Positions 15,770-25,236 of a stretch of DNA of 64,000 bases are shown here, in pieces (positions within the stretch are counted from its first letter, which is position 1; the number at the start of each line of letters is the position of its first letter). Below the pieces are notes generated by a model, which ran no database searches, had not been told where the DNA came from, and saw only the letters and a program-made list of their open reading frames with translations. Source of the stretch: Allosphingosinicella indica (GTDB lineage Bacteria; Pseudomonadota; Alphaproteobacteria; Sphingomonadales; Sphingomonadaceae); the NCBI RefSeq assembly GCF_900177405.1, contig NZ_LT840185.1, forward strand, positions 1,107,501 through 1,171,500. Reading direction: 5' to 3'. The position numbers and the translations under genes are program-made.

Positions 15770-17026
15770 ATGCATTTGAAAGACCTCAAGCAGAAGACCC
15801 CTGCCGAGCTGGTGGCCATGGCCGAAGAGCTGGGCATCGAGGGCGCGTCGACGCTGCGCAAGCAGGAGCTGATGTTCTCCATCCTCAAGGTCCAGGCCGA
15901 GAATGGGCAGGAAATCATGGGCATGGGCACCATCGAGGTGCTGCCCGACGGTTTCGGCTTCCTGCGCAGCCCCGAGGCCAATTATCTCGCCGGCCCCGAT
16001 GACATCTATGTGGCGCCCAACCAGGTCCGCAAGTTCGGCCTCCGCACCGGCGACACGGTGGAAGGCGAGATCCGCGGCCCGAAGGACGGCGAGCGCTATT
16101 TCGCGCTGACCCGCCTCACCCAGGTCAACTACGACGATCCCGACGTTGTCCGCCACCGCGTCAATTTCGACAATTTGACGCCGCTCTACCCAGACGAGAA
16201 GCTGAGCCTCGACACGCTCGACCCGACGATCAAGGATAAGTCGGCACGGGTGATCGACATCGTCAGCCCGCAGGGCAAGGGCCAGCGCGCGCTGATCGTC
16301 GCGCCGCCGCGTACCGGCAAGACCGTGCTGCTCCAGAACATCGCGCGCGCGATCACCGACAATCACCCCGAGGTGTTCCTGATCGTGCTGCTCATCGACG
16401 AGCGGCCGGAGGAAGTCACCGACATGCAGCGCAGCGTGAACGGCGAGGTCATCTCCTCGACCTTCGACGAACCGGCGCAGCGCCACGTCCAGGTTGCCGA
16501 GATGGTGATCGAAAAGGCCAAGCGACTCGTCGAGCACAAGAAGGATGTGGTTATCCTGCTCGATTCGATCACCCGCCTCGGCCGCGCCTACAACACCGTC
16601 GTGCCGTCCTCCGGCAAGGTGCTGACCGGCGGCGTCGACGCAAACGCGCTGCAGCGGCCGAAGCGCTTCTTCGGCGCCGCGCGTAACATCGAGGAAGGCG
16701 GCTCGCTCTCGATCATCGCCACCGCGCTCATCGACACCGGATCGAAGATGGACGAGGTGATCTTCGAGGAGTTCAAGGGCACGGGTAATTCCGAGATCGT
16801 GCTCGACCGCAAGGTCTCCGACAAGCGCATCTTCCCGTCGCTCGATGTTGGCAAGTCCGGCACCCGCAAGGAAGAACTGCTCGTCGATCAGGCCACGCTC
16901 TCGAAGATGTGGGTGCTCCGCCGCATCCTCATGCAGATGGGCACGGTGGACGCGATGCAGTTCCTGCTCGATAAGATGAAGGATGCGAAGTCCAACGAGG
17001 ATTTCTTCGCCTCGATGAACCAGTAA
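15770..17026 (+). CDS. rho: Transcription termination factor Rho
   Basis: 418 residues. The N-terminal helical bundle ([20 protein letters not shown]) is followed by the cold-shock-like RNA-binding domain ([21 protein letters not shown]), the P-loop [12 protein letters not shown], Walker [17 protein letters not shown] with the Q- and R-loops near [11 protein letters not shown]. Rho loads on C-rich untranslated RNA and dissociates RNA polymerase. Start ATG 15770 matches the family N-terminus; the open frame extends further upstream without similarity. Confidence 0.97.
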   Translation: MHLKDLKQKTPAELVAMAEELGIEGASTLRKQELMFSILKVQAENGQEIMGMGTIEVLPDGFGFLRSPEANYLAGPDDIYVAPNQVRKFGLRTGDTVEGEIRGPKDGERYFALTRLTQVNYDDPDVVRHRVNFDNLTPLYPDEKLSLDTLDPTIKDKSARVIDIVSPQGKGQRALIVAPPRTGKTVLLQNIARAITDNHPEVFLIVLLIDERPEEVTDMQRSVNGEVISSTFDEPAQRHVQVAEMVIEKAKRLVEHKKDVVILLDSITRLGRAYNTVVPSSGKVLTGGVDANALQRPKRFFGAARNIEEGGSLSIIATALIDTGSKMDEVIFEEFKGTGNSEIVLDRKVSDKRIFPSLDVGKSGTRKEELLVDQATLSKMWVLRRILMQMGTVDAMQFLLDKMKDAKSNEDFFASMNQ

Positions 17027-17049
17027 GCGCCTGAAGGGGCCGATACGCG

Positions 17050-17733
17050 ATGCTCGAGATGTGGAACCATATTGTCAGCGACATGGGCACGCTGTTCGCC
17101 GGTTCGCCCGCCGCTTGGTGGGCGTTCGGGCAGGTTTTGCTGATCGATATCGTCCTCGCGGGCGACAATGCGATCGTGATCGGCGCGCTGGCGGCGGGTC
17201 TTCCCGCGGACCAGCGCAAGAAGGTCATCCTAATCGGCATCATGGCCGCGCTCGTCCTGCGCATAGCTTTCGCGCTGGTGGTGACCCAGCTCATGCAGAT
17301 CGTGGGGCTGATCTTTGCCGGCGGCCTGCTCCTGCTCTGGGTTTCCTGGAAGATGTATCGCGAACTGCGGCCGGCTGGCGCGGGGATCGGCGGATCGCCG
17401 GAAGTGCATGGCGACGAGAGCGCCAACATCAAACCCGCGAAGACCTTCGCGGGCGCCGCCTGGGCGGTTGCGGTGGCGGACGTTTCGATGAGCCTGGACA
17501 ATGTCCTCGCGGTCGCCGGCGCGGCACGCGAGCATCCTGGCATCCTCATCATCGGCCTGCTGCTGTCGGTGGCGCTGATGGGCGTCGCCGCCAACTTCAT
17601 CGCCCGCTATATCGAGCGTTATCGCTGGATCGCGTGGATCGGCCTCGCCGTTATCCTCTACGTCGCCGGCAAGATGATCTTCGACGGCTTCGTCGATCCC
17701 AACGTCGGTATCGGCACGCTGATCGGCTTCTGA
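17050..17733 (+). CDS. TerC/YjbE-family integral membrane protein
   Basis: 227 residues, about seven transmembrane helices. The family's acidic membrane motifs are seen: VLAGDNAIVIGALAAGL in helix 1-2 and SMSLDNVLAVAGAA in the second half, an internal duplication typical of TerC/YjbE. Members export manganese or other metals and protect exoenzymes during metalation. It starts 23 bases after rho and may be read through from it. Confidence 0.88.
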   Translation: MLEMWNHIVSDMGTLFAGSPAAWWAFGQVLLIDIVLAGDNAIVIGALAAGLPADQRKKVILIGIMAALVLRIAFALVVTQLMQIVGLIFAGGLLLLWVSWKMYRELRPAGAGIGGSPEVHGDESANIKPAKTFAGAAWAVAVADVSMSLDNVLAVAGAAREHPGILIIGLLLSVALMGVAANFIARYIERYRWIAWIGLAVILYVAGKMIFDGFVDPNVGIGTLIGF

Positions 17734-17903
17734 GCGGAGCCGTCGGGCTCCGGCCTCCGGCCTGGCGGCTAGCTAGGCGTCGAGGTGGACCGCTGGCGCG
17801 TGAGGCGGCCGTGGGTACACTAGGGCCCGGCTCTTGCGCTCCTGGCAGCGAAGCTGGACATAGGTGGCGGCACGGCGCCCAGGGTGCGCGGGGGCACGGG
17901 AGA
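17734..17903. other. Intergenic region with short hairpins
   Basis: 170 bases without a gene. A stem CGGAGCC/GGCTCCG (17735-17741 and 17746-17752) follows the TerC-like stop, and CCGGCCTCCGGCCTGGCGG runs on. No T-run. The rest holds no recognisable site. Confidence 0.35.
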
Positions 17904-18140
17904 ATGGCCATGAAGATCAGCGTCGACGTCGATTGCACGCCGGAAGAGGCGCGGCGGTTCATGGGGCTTCCCGATCTGACGCCGGTCCACGACGCCTATG
18001 TCCAGAAGATGCAGAAGATGGTCGCCGATGGCCTCACCGCGGAAGGGATGCTTGACATGGTCAAGCAGTGGGGTCCGATGAGCGAAGCCGGCATGAAGAT
18101 GTGGCAGCAGATGATGAGCGGGATGGCCGGCAAGACGTGA
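17904..18140 (+). CDS. Small methionine-rich protein (DUF6489-like)
   Basis: 78 residues beginning MAMKISVDVDCTPEEARRF. After GLPDLTPVHDAYVQKMQKM the C-terminal half is rich in Met (about 15 of 78 residues) and predicted helical. I recall this as the small sphingomonad/caulobacter DUF6489 family; function unknown. The stop overlaps the GTG start of mnmE, so it is translationally coupled to a tRNA-modification gene. A second ATG lies at 17910. Confidence 0.72.
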   Translation: MAMKISVDVDCTPEEARRFMGLPDLTPVHDAYVQKMQKMVADGLTAEGMLDMVKQWGPMSEAGMKMWQQMMSGMAGKT

Positions 18141-19423
18141 GCGGCGTTTCGCGCGACACGATCTTTGCGCTCTCGTCGGGCCAGCCGCCTGCTGCCATCG
18201 CCGTCATAAGGATCAGCGGGCCGCGCGCGCAGGCTGCCGTGTCCGCGCTTGCCGGAAAGGTGCCCGCGCCGCGCCGCGCCACCTTCTCGACGCTGTTTGC
18301 GCGGGACGGACAAGTCCTTGATAATGCGTTGATATTATGGCTTCCCGGCCCCGACAACGCCACCGGGGAAGATGCCGCCGAGCTGCATCTCCATGGCGGG
18401 CGATCGGTGGTCGCCGCGGTCAACGCCGCTTTGACCGAGCTCCCCGGCCTGCGCGCGGCTGAGCCGGGCGAATTCACGCGCCGCGCCTATGAGAATGGCC
18501 GGATCGATCTGGCAGAGGCCGAGGGCCTTGCCGATCTGCTTGCTGCCGAGACCGAAAGCCAGAGGCGTGCTGCCCTGACGCTTGCGGGCGGTGCGCTCAG
18601 CCGCCGGATTGCAGACTGGCAGGAGCAAGTGCTCAAACTCGCTGCGGAACTCGAGGCGGCGATCGACTTCGCCGACGAGGGGGACGTCATCCCCGTCGGG
18701 GCCGGCTGGCACAATCTGCTGCGCTCGCTGCACGGCGAGATCGCTGCAACGCTTGCGCGGCCCGATGCCGAGCGATTGCGCGATGGCGTTAGGGTGGTGA
18801 TCGCCGGCCCACCCAATGCCGGCAAGTCCAGCCTCCTCAATGCGCTGATCGGCCGCGAGGCGGCGATTATCTCGCCCATCGCTGGCACGACCCGTGATGT
18901 GATTGAGGCGCCGGTTGCGATCGACGGCATCCCCTTCTTGTTTGCCGATACCGCGGGGCTCCGGGGTGACAGCGATGATCCGATCGAAGAGATGGGGATT
19001 GCGCGCGCCAAGGGTCGCGTCGCTGCCGCCGATATCGTCCTCTGGCTCGGAAACATATCTGACCGGCCGGACCATCCTTCGCTGGTCACAGTGTCGCCGC
19101 GATGCGATGTCATTCCCGTTGATCTGAAAGCCGATGTCGCAACGTCCTCGCTGACCGGAGCAGGGCTCGCGACATTGACCGCAATGATTGCCGAGCACGC
19201 CCGCGCGATCCTTCCAGCCGAAACAGACATCGCGATTAATTGGCGACACCGCGCTGAGCTGAAAAATTGTTGCACGGCACTTGAGGAAGCGCAGGCTGAT
19301 GATCTGATCCTCGCGGCGGAGTCGCTGCGAGTCGCGCGTCATGCGCTGGACCGCATTACAGGCCGCGCCGGTGTCGAAGATATGCTCGACGCGCTTTTCG
19401 GGCGATTCTGTATCGGAAAATGA
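18137..19423 (+). CDS. mnmE: tRNA uridine-5-carboxymethylaminomethyl GTPase MnmE
   Basis: 428 residues from GTG 18137. N-terminal tetrahydrofolate-binding domain ([22 protein letters not shown]), helical domain, inserted G domain with G1 [15 protein letters not shown]2 GTTRDVIE and G3 DTAGLR, and the C-terminal FCIGK with the family Cys. With MnmG it modifies wobble U34. The place of the G4 motif (NKxD) reads SPRCDV, so guanine recognition looks degenerate. Start chosen because [10 protein letters not shown] aligns with family N-termini and the GTG overlaps the upstream stop. Confidence 0.95.
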   Translation: MSGVSRDTIFALSSGQPPAAIAVIRISGPRAQAAVSALAGKVPAPRRATFSTLFARDGQVLDNALILWLPGPDNATGEDAAELHLHGGRSVVAAVNAALTELPGLRAAEPGEFTRRAYENGRIDLAEAEGLADLLAAETESQRRAALTLAGGALSRRIADWQEQVLKLAAELEAAIDFADEGDVIPVGAGWHNLLRSLHGEIAATLARPDAERLRDGVRVVIAGPPNAGKSSLLNALIGREAAIISPIAGTTRDVIEAPVAIDGIPFLFADTAGLRGDSDDPIEEMGIARAKGRVAAADIVLWLGNISDRPDHPSLVTVSPRCDVIPVDLKADVATSSLTGAGLATLTAMIAEHARAILPAETDIAINWRHRAELKNCCTALEEAQADDLILAAESLRVARHALDRITGRAGVEDMLDALFGRFCIGK

Positions 19424-19424
19424 T

Positions 19425-19440
19425 TGTTCCACGTGGAACA
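19425..19440. promoter_or_regulatory. parS: parS centromere site 1
   Basis: TGTTCCACGTGGAACA, a perfect 16-bp palindrome differing from the canonical TGTTTCACGTGAAACA only by a symmetric pair. It lies in the mnmE-mnmG gap, 5.4 kb from the proposed origin and close to parAB. ParB would load here and spread. Confidence 0.92.
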
Positions 19441-19478
19441 GGGTGACGCTTTGCGCTGGGTCGACTAGAGCGCGGATC

Positions 19479-21323
19479 ATGCAATTCGACGTAATCGTGG
19501 TGGGCGGTGGCCATTCCGGCGTAGAGGCAGCTTGCGCAGCAGCGCGTATGGGTGCGCGAACGGCGCTGGTAACGTTCGACCGCGCCGCTATCGGTGCGAT
19601 GTCCTGCAACCCAGCAATCGGCGGGATCGGCAAAGGCCATCTCGTGCGCGAAGTCGACGCGCTCGACGGCGTGATTGCCCGGGCTGCCGATCATGCTGCG
19701 ATTCACCACCGCATGCTCAACGCCAGCAAAGGCGCTGCGGTGCGCGGGCCCCGGATCCAGGCTGACCGCAAGCGCTTTCGGACTGCCGTTCAATCGGCAG
19801 TTGCTGGGCAGCCGCTAATCGACGTTGTCGAGGGCGAAGCGGCTTCGCTCATTCTGAGCGGGCGGACCGTCGGCGGCGTGGTGCTAGCCGACGGCCGCGC
19901 AATCACGTCGGCGGCAGTGGTGCTGGCGACAGGGACATTTCTCGGTGCGAAGCTCCATTTCGGCATGTCCGCCACAATCGGGGGTCGCGTCGGCGAGCGG
20001 GCGGCGAAGGCGATGGCGGACCAGCTCCGCGCATTGTCGCTTCCACTGGCACGCCTAAAGACCGGCACGCCCCCGCGACTGGACGGTCGTACAGTCGACT
20101 GGGCTGTGCTGGAACGCCAGCCGTCCGACGCCGGCAGTTGGACGATGTCTGCAATGACCGACCGTCGGGAGGCACCATCGGTCTTCTGTGCGATTACCCG
20201 GACGACGATCGCTACGCACGATATCATCCGGGCGAATCTCGATCGCTCTCCCCTGTTCGCCGGCGAGATTAGCGGTGTGGGGCCGCGCTATTGCCCGTCG
20301 ATCGAGGATAAGGTCCATCGCTTCGGCGATCGCGACGGGCATCAGATCTTTCTCGAGCCAGAGGGCCTCGACGATCCGGCGATCTACCCCAACGGCATTT
20401 CCACCTCGCTGCCCGAAGACGTCCAATTGGTGATGCTGCGCACGATTCCTGGTCTCGAACAGGTGGAGATCCTGCAAGCCGGTTACGCGGTGGAGTATGA
20501 CTATGTCGATCCGCGCATCCTCGAGCCGACGCTAGCCGTGCGGGACGTTGAAGGGCTTTATCTCGCAGGGCAGATCAACGGTACCACCGGCTATGAGGAA
20601 GCGGCCGCGCAAGGTCTGGTTGCGGGCGCCAATGCTGCTGCTTCGGCTGGCAATGCGTCACCGATCCTGTTCGATCGCGCCGATTCCTATCTCGGGGTGA
20701 TGATCGACGACCTCGTTCTGCAGGGCGTTACCGAGCCGTACCGCATGCTGACGGCGCGCGCCGAGTATCGCCTCCGCCTGCGCGCCGACAACGCAGACGC
20801 GCGGCTCACCCCCCTCGCTCTTGCGCATGGGCTCGCCGGACGCGCGCGTCGCGAGCATTTCGAGCGGCGCACCAAGGCACTGGCTGTCATAGAAAGGCAT
20901 TTGGCGGAACAATATGCGCCATCTGAAATGCGTTCGGCCGGTGCCGAGGTGGTCGACGATGGCAAAGTTCGCTCACTCACTGAATGGTTGCGTTTCCCCA
21001 ACGTGACAGAGCCGACGGTGAGAAGGCTCGACGCCTCTCTTAGCGATTGCGCGAGTGATCTGCTGTCCGAGGCGATCGAGGACCATCGCTATGCGCCCTA
21101 CGTTGCCCGGCAGGCGGTCGAGATTGCGAGATTGCGCGCCGATAATGCGGTCAAGCTGCCCGTCGATATCGACTATGCGGCCATCGCCGGACTTTCGAAT
21201 GAGATGATCGAAAGGCTCGATGCCGCGCGTCCATCCACGTTGGGTGCGGCTTCGCGGATCCGCGGCATTACGCCTGCGGCGCTGGCAGCGATCCTCGTCC
21301 AAGCACGTCGGCGCGCAGCATGA
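19479..21323 (+). CDS. mnmG: tRNA uridine-5-carboxymethylaminomethyl synthesis enzyme MnmG
   Basis: 614 residues. FAD-binding [15 protein letters not shown] at 4-18, then [23 protein letters not shown], the GTPPR segment [10 protein letters not shown], and [11 protein letters not shown], all MnmG signatures. It works with MnmE to install cmnm5U34. The ATG at 19479 is preferred; the open frame upstream runs through the parS palindrome and mnmE. Its stop overlaps the rsmG ATG. Confidence 0.97.
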   Translation: MQFDVIVVGGGHSGVEAACAAARMGARTALVTFDRAAIGAMSCNPAIGGIGKGHLVREVDALDGVIARAADHAAIHHRMLNASKGAAVRGPRIQADRKRFRTAVQSAVAGQPLIDVVEGEAASLILSGRTVGGVVLADGRAITSAAVVLATGTFLGAKLHFGMSATIGGRVGERAAKAMADQLRALSLPLARLKTGTPPRLDGRTVDWAVLERQPSDAGSWTMSAMTDRREAPSVFCAITRTTIATHDIIRANLDRSPLFAGEISGVGPRYCPSIEDKVHRFGDRDGHQIFLEPEGLDDPAIYPNGISTSLPEDVQLVMLRTIPGLEQVEILQAGYAVEYDYVDPRILEPTLAVRDVEGLYLAGQINGTTGYEEAAAQGLVAGANAAASAGNASPILFDRADSYLGVMIDDLVLQGVTEPYRMLTARAEYRLRLRADNADARLTPLALAHGLAGRARREHFERRTKALAVIERHLAEQYAPSEMRSAGAEVVDDGKVRSLTEWLRFPNVTEPTVRRLDASLSDCASDLLSEAIEDHRYAPYVARQAVEIARLRADNAVKLPVDIDYAAIAGLSNEMIERLDAARPSTLGAASRIRGITPAALAAILVQARRRAA

Positions 21324-21949
21324 CCGAAGACGACGCGCGGCAGTTTCTGATCGATGGTCTCGGTGTTTCACGTGAAACAATGGAGCGCCTGAATACCTAT
21401 GCCGACCTTGTCTCACGTGAAAACGCGGTTCAGAACTTGGTCTCTCCAGCGTCGCTGCCACAGATATGGAATCGCCATATCGTTGATTCGGCCCAACTTT
21501 CCGCGTTCGCGCCGCCAGGCGGTGATTGGCTCGACATAGGCAGTGGCGCAGGCTTTCCGGGCCTGGTTGTTGCGATGTTGCGTCGCACAAAAACGGTCAT
21601 GGTGGAGCAGCGGCGGCTGCGGGTAGATTTCCTCAATCGCGTCGTTGCCGAGACAGGGCTTGCCGGCCGGGCATTCGTTGTCCTGGGCAATATCGATACG
21701 ATCCCGGCGTCGCCGTTTGCCGTCATCAGCGCCCGCGCGGTGACATCGCTCGACAAATTATTCGTCTCCGGATCCCGCTTCGCGACCGAAGAGACACATT
21801 GGGTGCTGCCAAAAGGGCGGAGCGCTGCATCCGAACTGGAAGCCGCCAAGGCTTCGTGGCAGGGTGACTTCCGTCTCGAGCCAAGCCTCACCGATCCCGA
21901 AGCGCGCATCGTCGTTGCCACCGGGGTCCGGCGCCGCCGGGGACGGTAA
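21320..21949 (+). CDS. rsmG: 16S rRNA (guanine527-N7)-methyltransferase RsmG
   Basis: 209 residues. Rossmann methyltransferase with SAM motif [15 protein letters not shown], and the family segments [23 protein letters not shown] and [12 protein letters not shown]. It methylates G527 of 16S rRNA. The residues GVSRETM at about 15-21 are encoded by a parS palindrome lying in the coding sequence, as seen in rsmG genes of other bacteria. ATGA overlap with mnmG. Confidence 0.96.
   Translation: MTEDDARQFLIDGLGVSRETMERLNTYADLVSRENAVQNLVSPASLPQIWNRHIVDSAQLSAFAPPGGDWLDIGSGAGFPGLVVAMLRRTKTVMVEQRRLRVDFLNRVVAETGLAGRAFVVLGNIDTIPASPFAVISARAVTSLDKLFVSGSRFATEETHWVLPKGRSAASELEAAKASWQGDFRLEPSLTDPEARIVVATGVRRRRGR
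21364..21379. promoter_or_regulatory. parS: parS centromere site 2, inside rsmG
   Basis: TGTTTCACGTGAAACA, an exact match to the bacterial parS consensus, within the rsmG coding sequence, 7.4 kb from the proposed origin. Confidence 0.96.
21409..21424. promoter_or_regulatory. Degenerate parS-like site 3
   Basis: TGTCTCACGTGAAAAC matches 13 of 16 parS positions with an intact CACGTG core, 30 bases after site 2. One half-site is good, so weak ParB binding is possible. Confidence 0.4.
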
Positions 21950-21969
21950 CAGGAGCTGAGACACCGGAA

Positions 21970-22746
21970 ATGATCCGCATCGCAGTCGCCAACCAGAAGG
22001 GCGGAGTGGGAAAGACCACCACGTCGATCAATCTAGCCACCGCGCTCGCCGCGACAGGGCAGCGCACCCTGCTGATCGACCTCGATCCCCAGGGCAATGC
22101 TTCCACCGGCCTTGGCGTGTCGCATGCCGAACGCGACCGTTCCAGCTACGATCTGCTCACTCGAGAATGCGCGCTGGGCGAGGCGGTCGTGGCAACGCGC
22201 GTGCCGCGGCTCGATCTCGTGCCCGCGACGGTCGATCTGTCCGGCGTCGAGATCGAGCTGGTCGGCAGCGAGGCGCGCACGCATCGGCTCGATCATGTCC
22301 TCGCTACAGGCGACCGCTGGGACGTGTGCTTGATCGACTGTCCGCCGTCGCTCGGCCTGCTCACCGTCAACGCGCTCGTCGCCGCCGATTCGGTGCTGGT
22401 GCCGCTCCAGGCGGAATTCTTCGCGCTCGAGGGGCTGAGCCAGCTCCTTCAAACGATCGAGCGGGTGCGGGCGCGTTTCAACCCCGATCTCTCGATCCTC
22501 GGCGTCGCGCTCACCATGTACGATCGGCGCAACAATCTTTCGGCGCAGGTGGCGGACGATGTGCGCGCCTGCCTCGGCAATGTCGTCTTCGACACGGTTA
22601 TTCCGCGCAACGTACGCCTCTCCGAAGCGCCGAGCCACGGCGTCCCCGCCCTCATCTACGATCACCGCTGCCCAGGCTCGGAAGCCTATATCTCGCTGGC
22701 CCGCGAGCTGATCGCACGGCTACCCGCGCCGGCGGTCGCCGCATGA
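21970..22746 (+). CDS. parA: Chromosome-partitioning ATPase ParA
   Basis: 258 residues. Deviant Walker A KGGVGKTT at 10-17, Walker A' LLIDLDPQGNA, Walker B VCLIDCPPSLGLLT. No N-terminal helix-turn-helix, so it is the chromosomal (type Ia, Soj-like) form. ParA dimers bind nucleoid DNA and pull ParB-parS complexes. Stop overlaps parB start. Confidence 0.97.
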   Translation: MIRIAVANQKGGVGKTTTSINLATALAATGQRTLLIDLDPQGNASTGLGVSHAERDRSSYDLLTRECALGEAVVATRVPRLDLVPATVDLSGVEIELVGSEARTHRLDHVLATGDRWDVCLIDCPPSLGLLTVNALVAADSVLVPLQAEFFALEGLSQLLQTIERVRARFNPDLSILGVALTMYDRRNNLSAQVADDVRACLGNVVFDTVIPRNVRLSEAPSHGVPALIYDHRCPGSEAYISLARELIARLPAPAVAA

Positions 22747-23624
22747 GCGACGAGGCGCCCCGCAAACGGACCACCGGACTCGGCCGCGGCCTGTCGTCGC
22801 TGCTCGGCGAGGTGTCGCAGGAAGCGCCGCTATCGGGCGGCGGGCGCGACAGCGTGCGGATGATGCCGGTCGCCAGCATCGAGCCCAACCCCGATCAGCC
22901 GCGCCGCAGCTTCAGCGACGAGGCGATCGCCGAGCTTGCCGAGTCGATCGCTGCGCGCGGGCTGATCCAGCCGATCGTCGTCCGGCCGCACGGGCACCGC
23001 TTCCAGATCGTCGCGGGCGAGCGCCGCTGGCGCGCGGCGCAGAAGGCGCGGCTGCATGAAGTCCCGGTGCTGGTCCGCGAGTTCGACGATCCGACGACGC
23101 TCGAAGTGGCGCTCATTGAGAATATCCAGCGCCAGGATCTCAACGCGATCGAGGAAGCGGAAGCCTATCAGCGGCTGATCGACGATTATGGCCACACCCA
23201 GGAGGCGCTGGCCAAGCTCGTCCACAAATCGCGGAGCCATGTCGCCAACCTATTGAGATTGCTGGACCTTCCCCAGGCCATCCGCGATCATGTCGTTGCC
23301 GGGCGGCTGACGATGGGCCATGCGCGGGCGCTCATCGGCGCCGACGATTCCGAGGCCTTGGCCCTGGAAGTGATCCGCGGCGATCTTTCCGTGCGCGAGA
23401 CTGAGAAATTGGTGCGGGGCGGCCGCCCCGCGGCACGGCGCGGGCCGATCGAGACCAAGGGGTCGAGCGCCGATGTCGAGGCACTCCAGCGCCAGCTCGG
23501 AGACATGCTGGGGCTCAACGTCAGTATCGCGCATAAGGGCGACGGCGGCACCGTGGCGCTCCATTATTCGTCGCTCGACCAGCTCGACATGATCTGCCAG
23601 CGGCTGAGCGGCGAGAAGATCTAG
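22743..23624 (+). CDS. parB: Chromosome-partitioning protein ParB
   Basis: 293 residues from ATG 22743. The N-terminus has the ParA-contacting GLGRGLSSLLGE; the CTP-binding box appears as GERRWRAAQKA; the helix-turn-helix segment includes LVHKSRSHVANLLRLLDLP; a C-terminal dimerisation domain ends the protein. ParB is a CTP-dependent clamp that loads at parS. The start overlaps the parA stop (ATGA); the open frame upstream of this ATG belongs to another frame of parA. Confidence 0.97.
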   Translation: MSDEAPRKRTTGLGRGLSSLLGEVSQEAPLSGGGRDSVRMMPVASIEPNPDQPRRSFSDEAIAELAESIAARGLIQPIVVRPHGHRFQIVAGERRWRAAQKARLHEVPVLVREFDDPTTLEVALIENIQRQDLNAIEEAEAYQRLIDDYGHTQEALAKLVHKSRSHVANLLRLLDLPQAIRDHVVAGRLTMGHARALIGADDSEALALEVIRGDLSVRETEKLVRGGRPAARRGPIETKGSSADVEALQRQLGDMLGLNVSIAHKGDGGTVALHYSSLDQLDMICQRLSGEKI

Positions 23625-24643
23625 CGCAGCCGCGCCGCCTGGCGGCAGATGGCGAACAATTCCTCGTCGACCGCGACGCTGCCGGGGCTGCCGGAGGCCT
23701 TGGCGAGCCGTTCGGCCTCGACCAGGCGGCTCGTCGCCTTGGCGAGCAGGTCGCTCCGCCAGCGGACGAGCTGGCCGGCGACGCGGTCCTTCTCCTTCCA
23801 GAAGATCGCCTTGCCCTGTGACGCCATGACGGCGCCGGGCGCCTGCCCCTTTTCGACCTCGGCGCGCAGCCGCGCCAGCAGGCTCGTCCGCCGGAGCAAC
23901 GCGCGGACCAGCGGGATGCCTTCTATCCCCTCGCTGGCCAGCCGGTTGAACTCTGCGCGCAAGGTCGCCGCGTCGCCGTCCATCACGCTGTCGACCATGC
24001 GGCCGAGATCGCCGCTTTCGCTGCCGACGCCCACCGCGTCGATCGCGTCATGGTCGAGCGGCTTGGGCCGGTCGGGCGCGGCGTCGAGATAAAGGGCGAG
24101 CTTGGCGATCTCCTGCGCCATCAATGCGCGGTTGCCGCCGGCGCCGTCGGCGATGCGCCGGGCGACGTCGGGCCGCGCGTCCAGCCCTTCTGCCTTCGCC
24201 ATCTCGGCGACCAGCCGGTCGGCGTCGCGCCCCTCCGGCGCGTAGCTGGCGAAGGCGATCGCACCCTTCTCGGCCAACGCCAGCTTGAGCAGCTTGGAGG
24301 TCGGCCGCAGCGCGCCGGCCACCAGCGCGACTGGGTTGCCCGCGGTCGCCGCCTCGGCCAGCGCCTCGACGGCAGCCAAGCTCTCTTCGCCTGCCGGTTC
24401 GACGATGATGTATCGCGCGCCGCCGAACAGCGAGATCGCCGCTGCCTCGTCTGCCAGTCGCGCTGGATCGGCCTTGAGCTCCGTGCCGGCGATGTCGATC
24501 CGCTCGGCGTCCGCCCCCATCACAGCGCCGATCCGCTTGGCGAGCGCGCGCGATCCCGCTTCGTCGGGGCCGTAGAAGAGGAAGAAGCGCGTCGCGGCCG
24601 GCGCCTTCAGCGCGCTGTCGAGCTGCGCCTTGTTGGCCTTCAC
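23621..24643 (-). CDS. holA: DNA polymerase III delta subunit
   Basis: 340 residues starting at GTG 24643, which overlaps the lptE stop. HolA fold: FFLFYGPDEAGSRALAKRIG (degenerate P-loop of the clamp loader), PVALVAGALRPTSKLLKLA, and the C-terminal collar RALLRRTSLLARLRAEVEKG. Delta is the wrench that opens the beta clamp. The gene is transcribed toward parB, overlapping its last four bases. Confidence 0.92.
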   Translation of the reverse strand: MKANKAQLDSALKAPAATRFFLFYGPDEAGSRALAKRIGAVMGADAERIDIAGTELKADPARLADEAAAISLFGGARYIIVEPAGEESLAAVEALAEAATAGNPVALVAGALRPTSKLLKLALAEKGAIAFASYAPEGRDADRLVAEMAKAEGLDARPDVARRIADGAGGNRALMAQEIAKLALYLDAAPDRPKPLDHDAIDAVGVGSESGDLGRMVDSVMDGDAATLRAEFNRLASEGIEGIPLVRALLRRTSLLARLRAEVEKGQAPGAVMASQGKAIFWKEKDRVAGQLVRWRSDLLAKATSRLVEAERLAKASGSPGSVAVDEELFAICRQAARLR

Positions 24644-25236
24644 CGCGCCGCTTCGCTTCGCGCCGCATAGACCGCGACGCGCGACACGATCTGGTCGGCC
24701 ACTTCCTTGGCGAGCCGCTCGAGCGCGGTCTGCTCGGCGGCGACGGTCGCATATTCCGATCCGACGACGTCGATCCCCGCGTCGGAGCCTGCGGTCGCGT
24801 CGAGCAGCACTGTGCCGACCGCGGCATCGACAAGGCGATAGCGCGCACGCAGCGTCCGCCGTTCGCGCGTCACGCTGCTGTCGCGGCGGATGCCGAAGCC
24901 GGTGATGTCGTCGTCCAGCTCGATCTCCAGCCGATAGCGCGGGCTCTCGCCCTCGCGCTGGCCGAGCCGATCCTCGAGCGCGGTGCGGACGAGCCAGCCG
25001 GCACGGCCGGCGATCGGGGCCACGGTCACCGTGCCGAGGGTCTGCGCCACCGCGCCCTGCCCGCCGCCGGCATAGAGCGGGCGCAGGGTGCAGCCGGAAA
25101 GTGCGAGCGCGGACAGGATCAGCGCAAAACCCCACACCCGCCTGGGCTGAGCGTGTCGAAGCCCTGCCCTTCTGCCTGGAGACAAAGGCAGGCCTTCAAC
25201 GAGCTCAGGCCGCGCGGCGGGGTGAGGCTCGGTCAT
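24640..25236 (-). CDS. lptE: LPS-assembly lipoprotein LptE
   Basis: 198 residues if started at ATG 25236. A lipobox LSALALSGC lies at about 42-50, followed by [10 protein letters not shown] as in alphaproteobacterial LptE; the rest is the small LptE plug domain that fits inside the LptD barrel. The first about 33 residues, including [17 protein letters not shown], are encoded by a REP-like repeat inserted between the leuS stop and the signal peptide. A GTG at 25137 would start the protein right at the hydrophobic stretch without a charged n-region. ATG 25236 overlaps the leuS stop. Confidence 0.85.
   Translation of the reverse strand: MTEPHPAARPELVEGLPLSPGRRAGLRHAQPRRVWGFALILSALALSGCTLRPLYAGGGQGAVAQTLGTVTVAPIAGRAGWLVRTALEDRLGQREGESPRYRLEIELDDDITGFGIRRDSSVTRERRTLRARYRLVDAAVGTVLLDATAGSDAGIDVVGSEYATVAAEQTALERLAKEVADQIVSRVAVYAARSEAAR
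25141..25212. repeat. REP-like inverted repeat inside the 5' part of lptE
   Basis: Arms GGGCTGAGCGTGTCGAAGCC (25144 onward) and GGCCTTCAACGAGCTCAGGCC (to 25211) are imperfect inverted copies around CTTCTGCCTGGAGACAAA. The same TGAGC-TTGxCGAAGG motif occurs at 40810. Confidence 0.75.

Noticed and set aside
24050-24670. Long plus-strand ORFs opposite holA, leuS, parC and other minus genes
   Set aside because: They are Arg/Ala/Pro-rich shadow frames caused by high GC at third codon positions, without motifs, and lie antisense to conserved genes.
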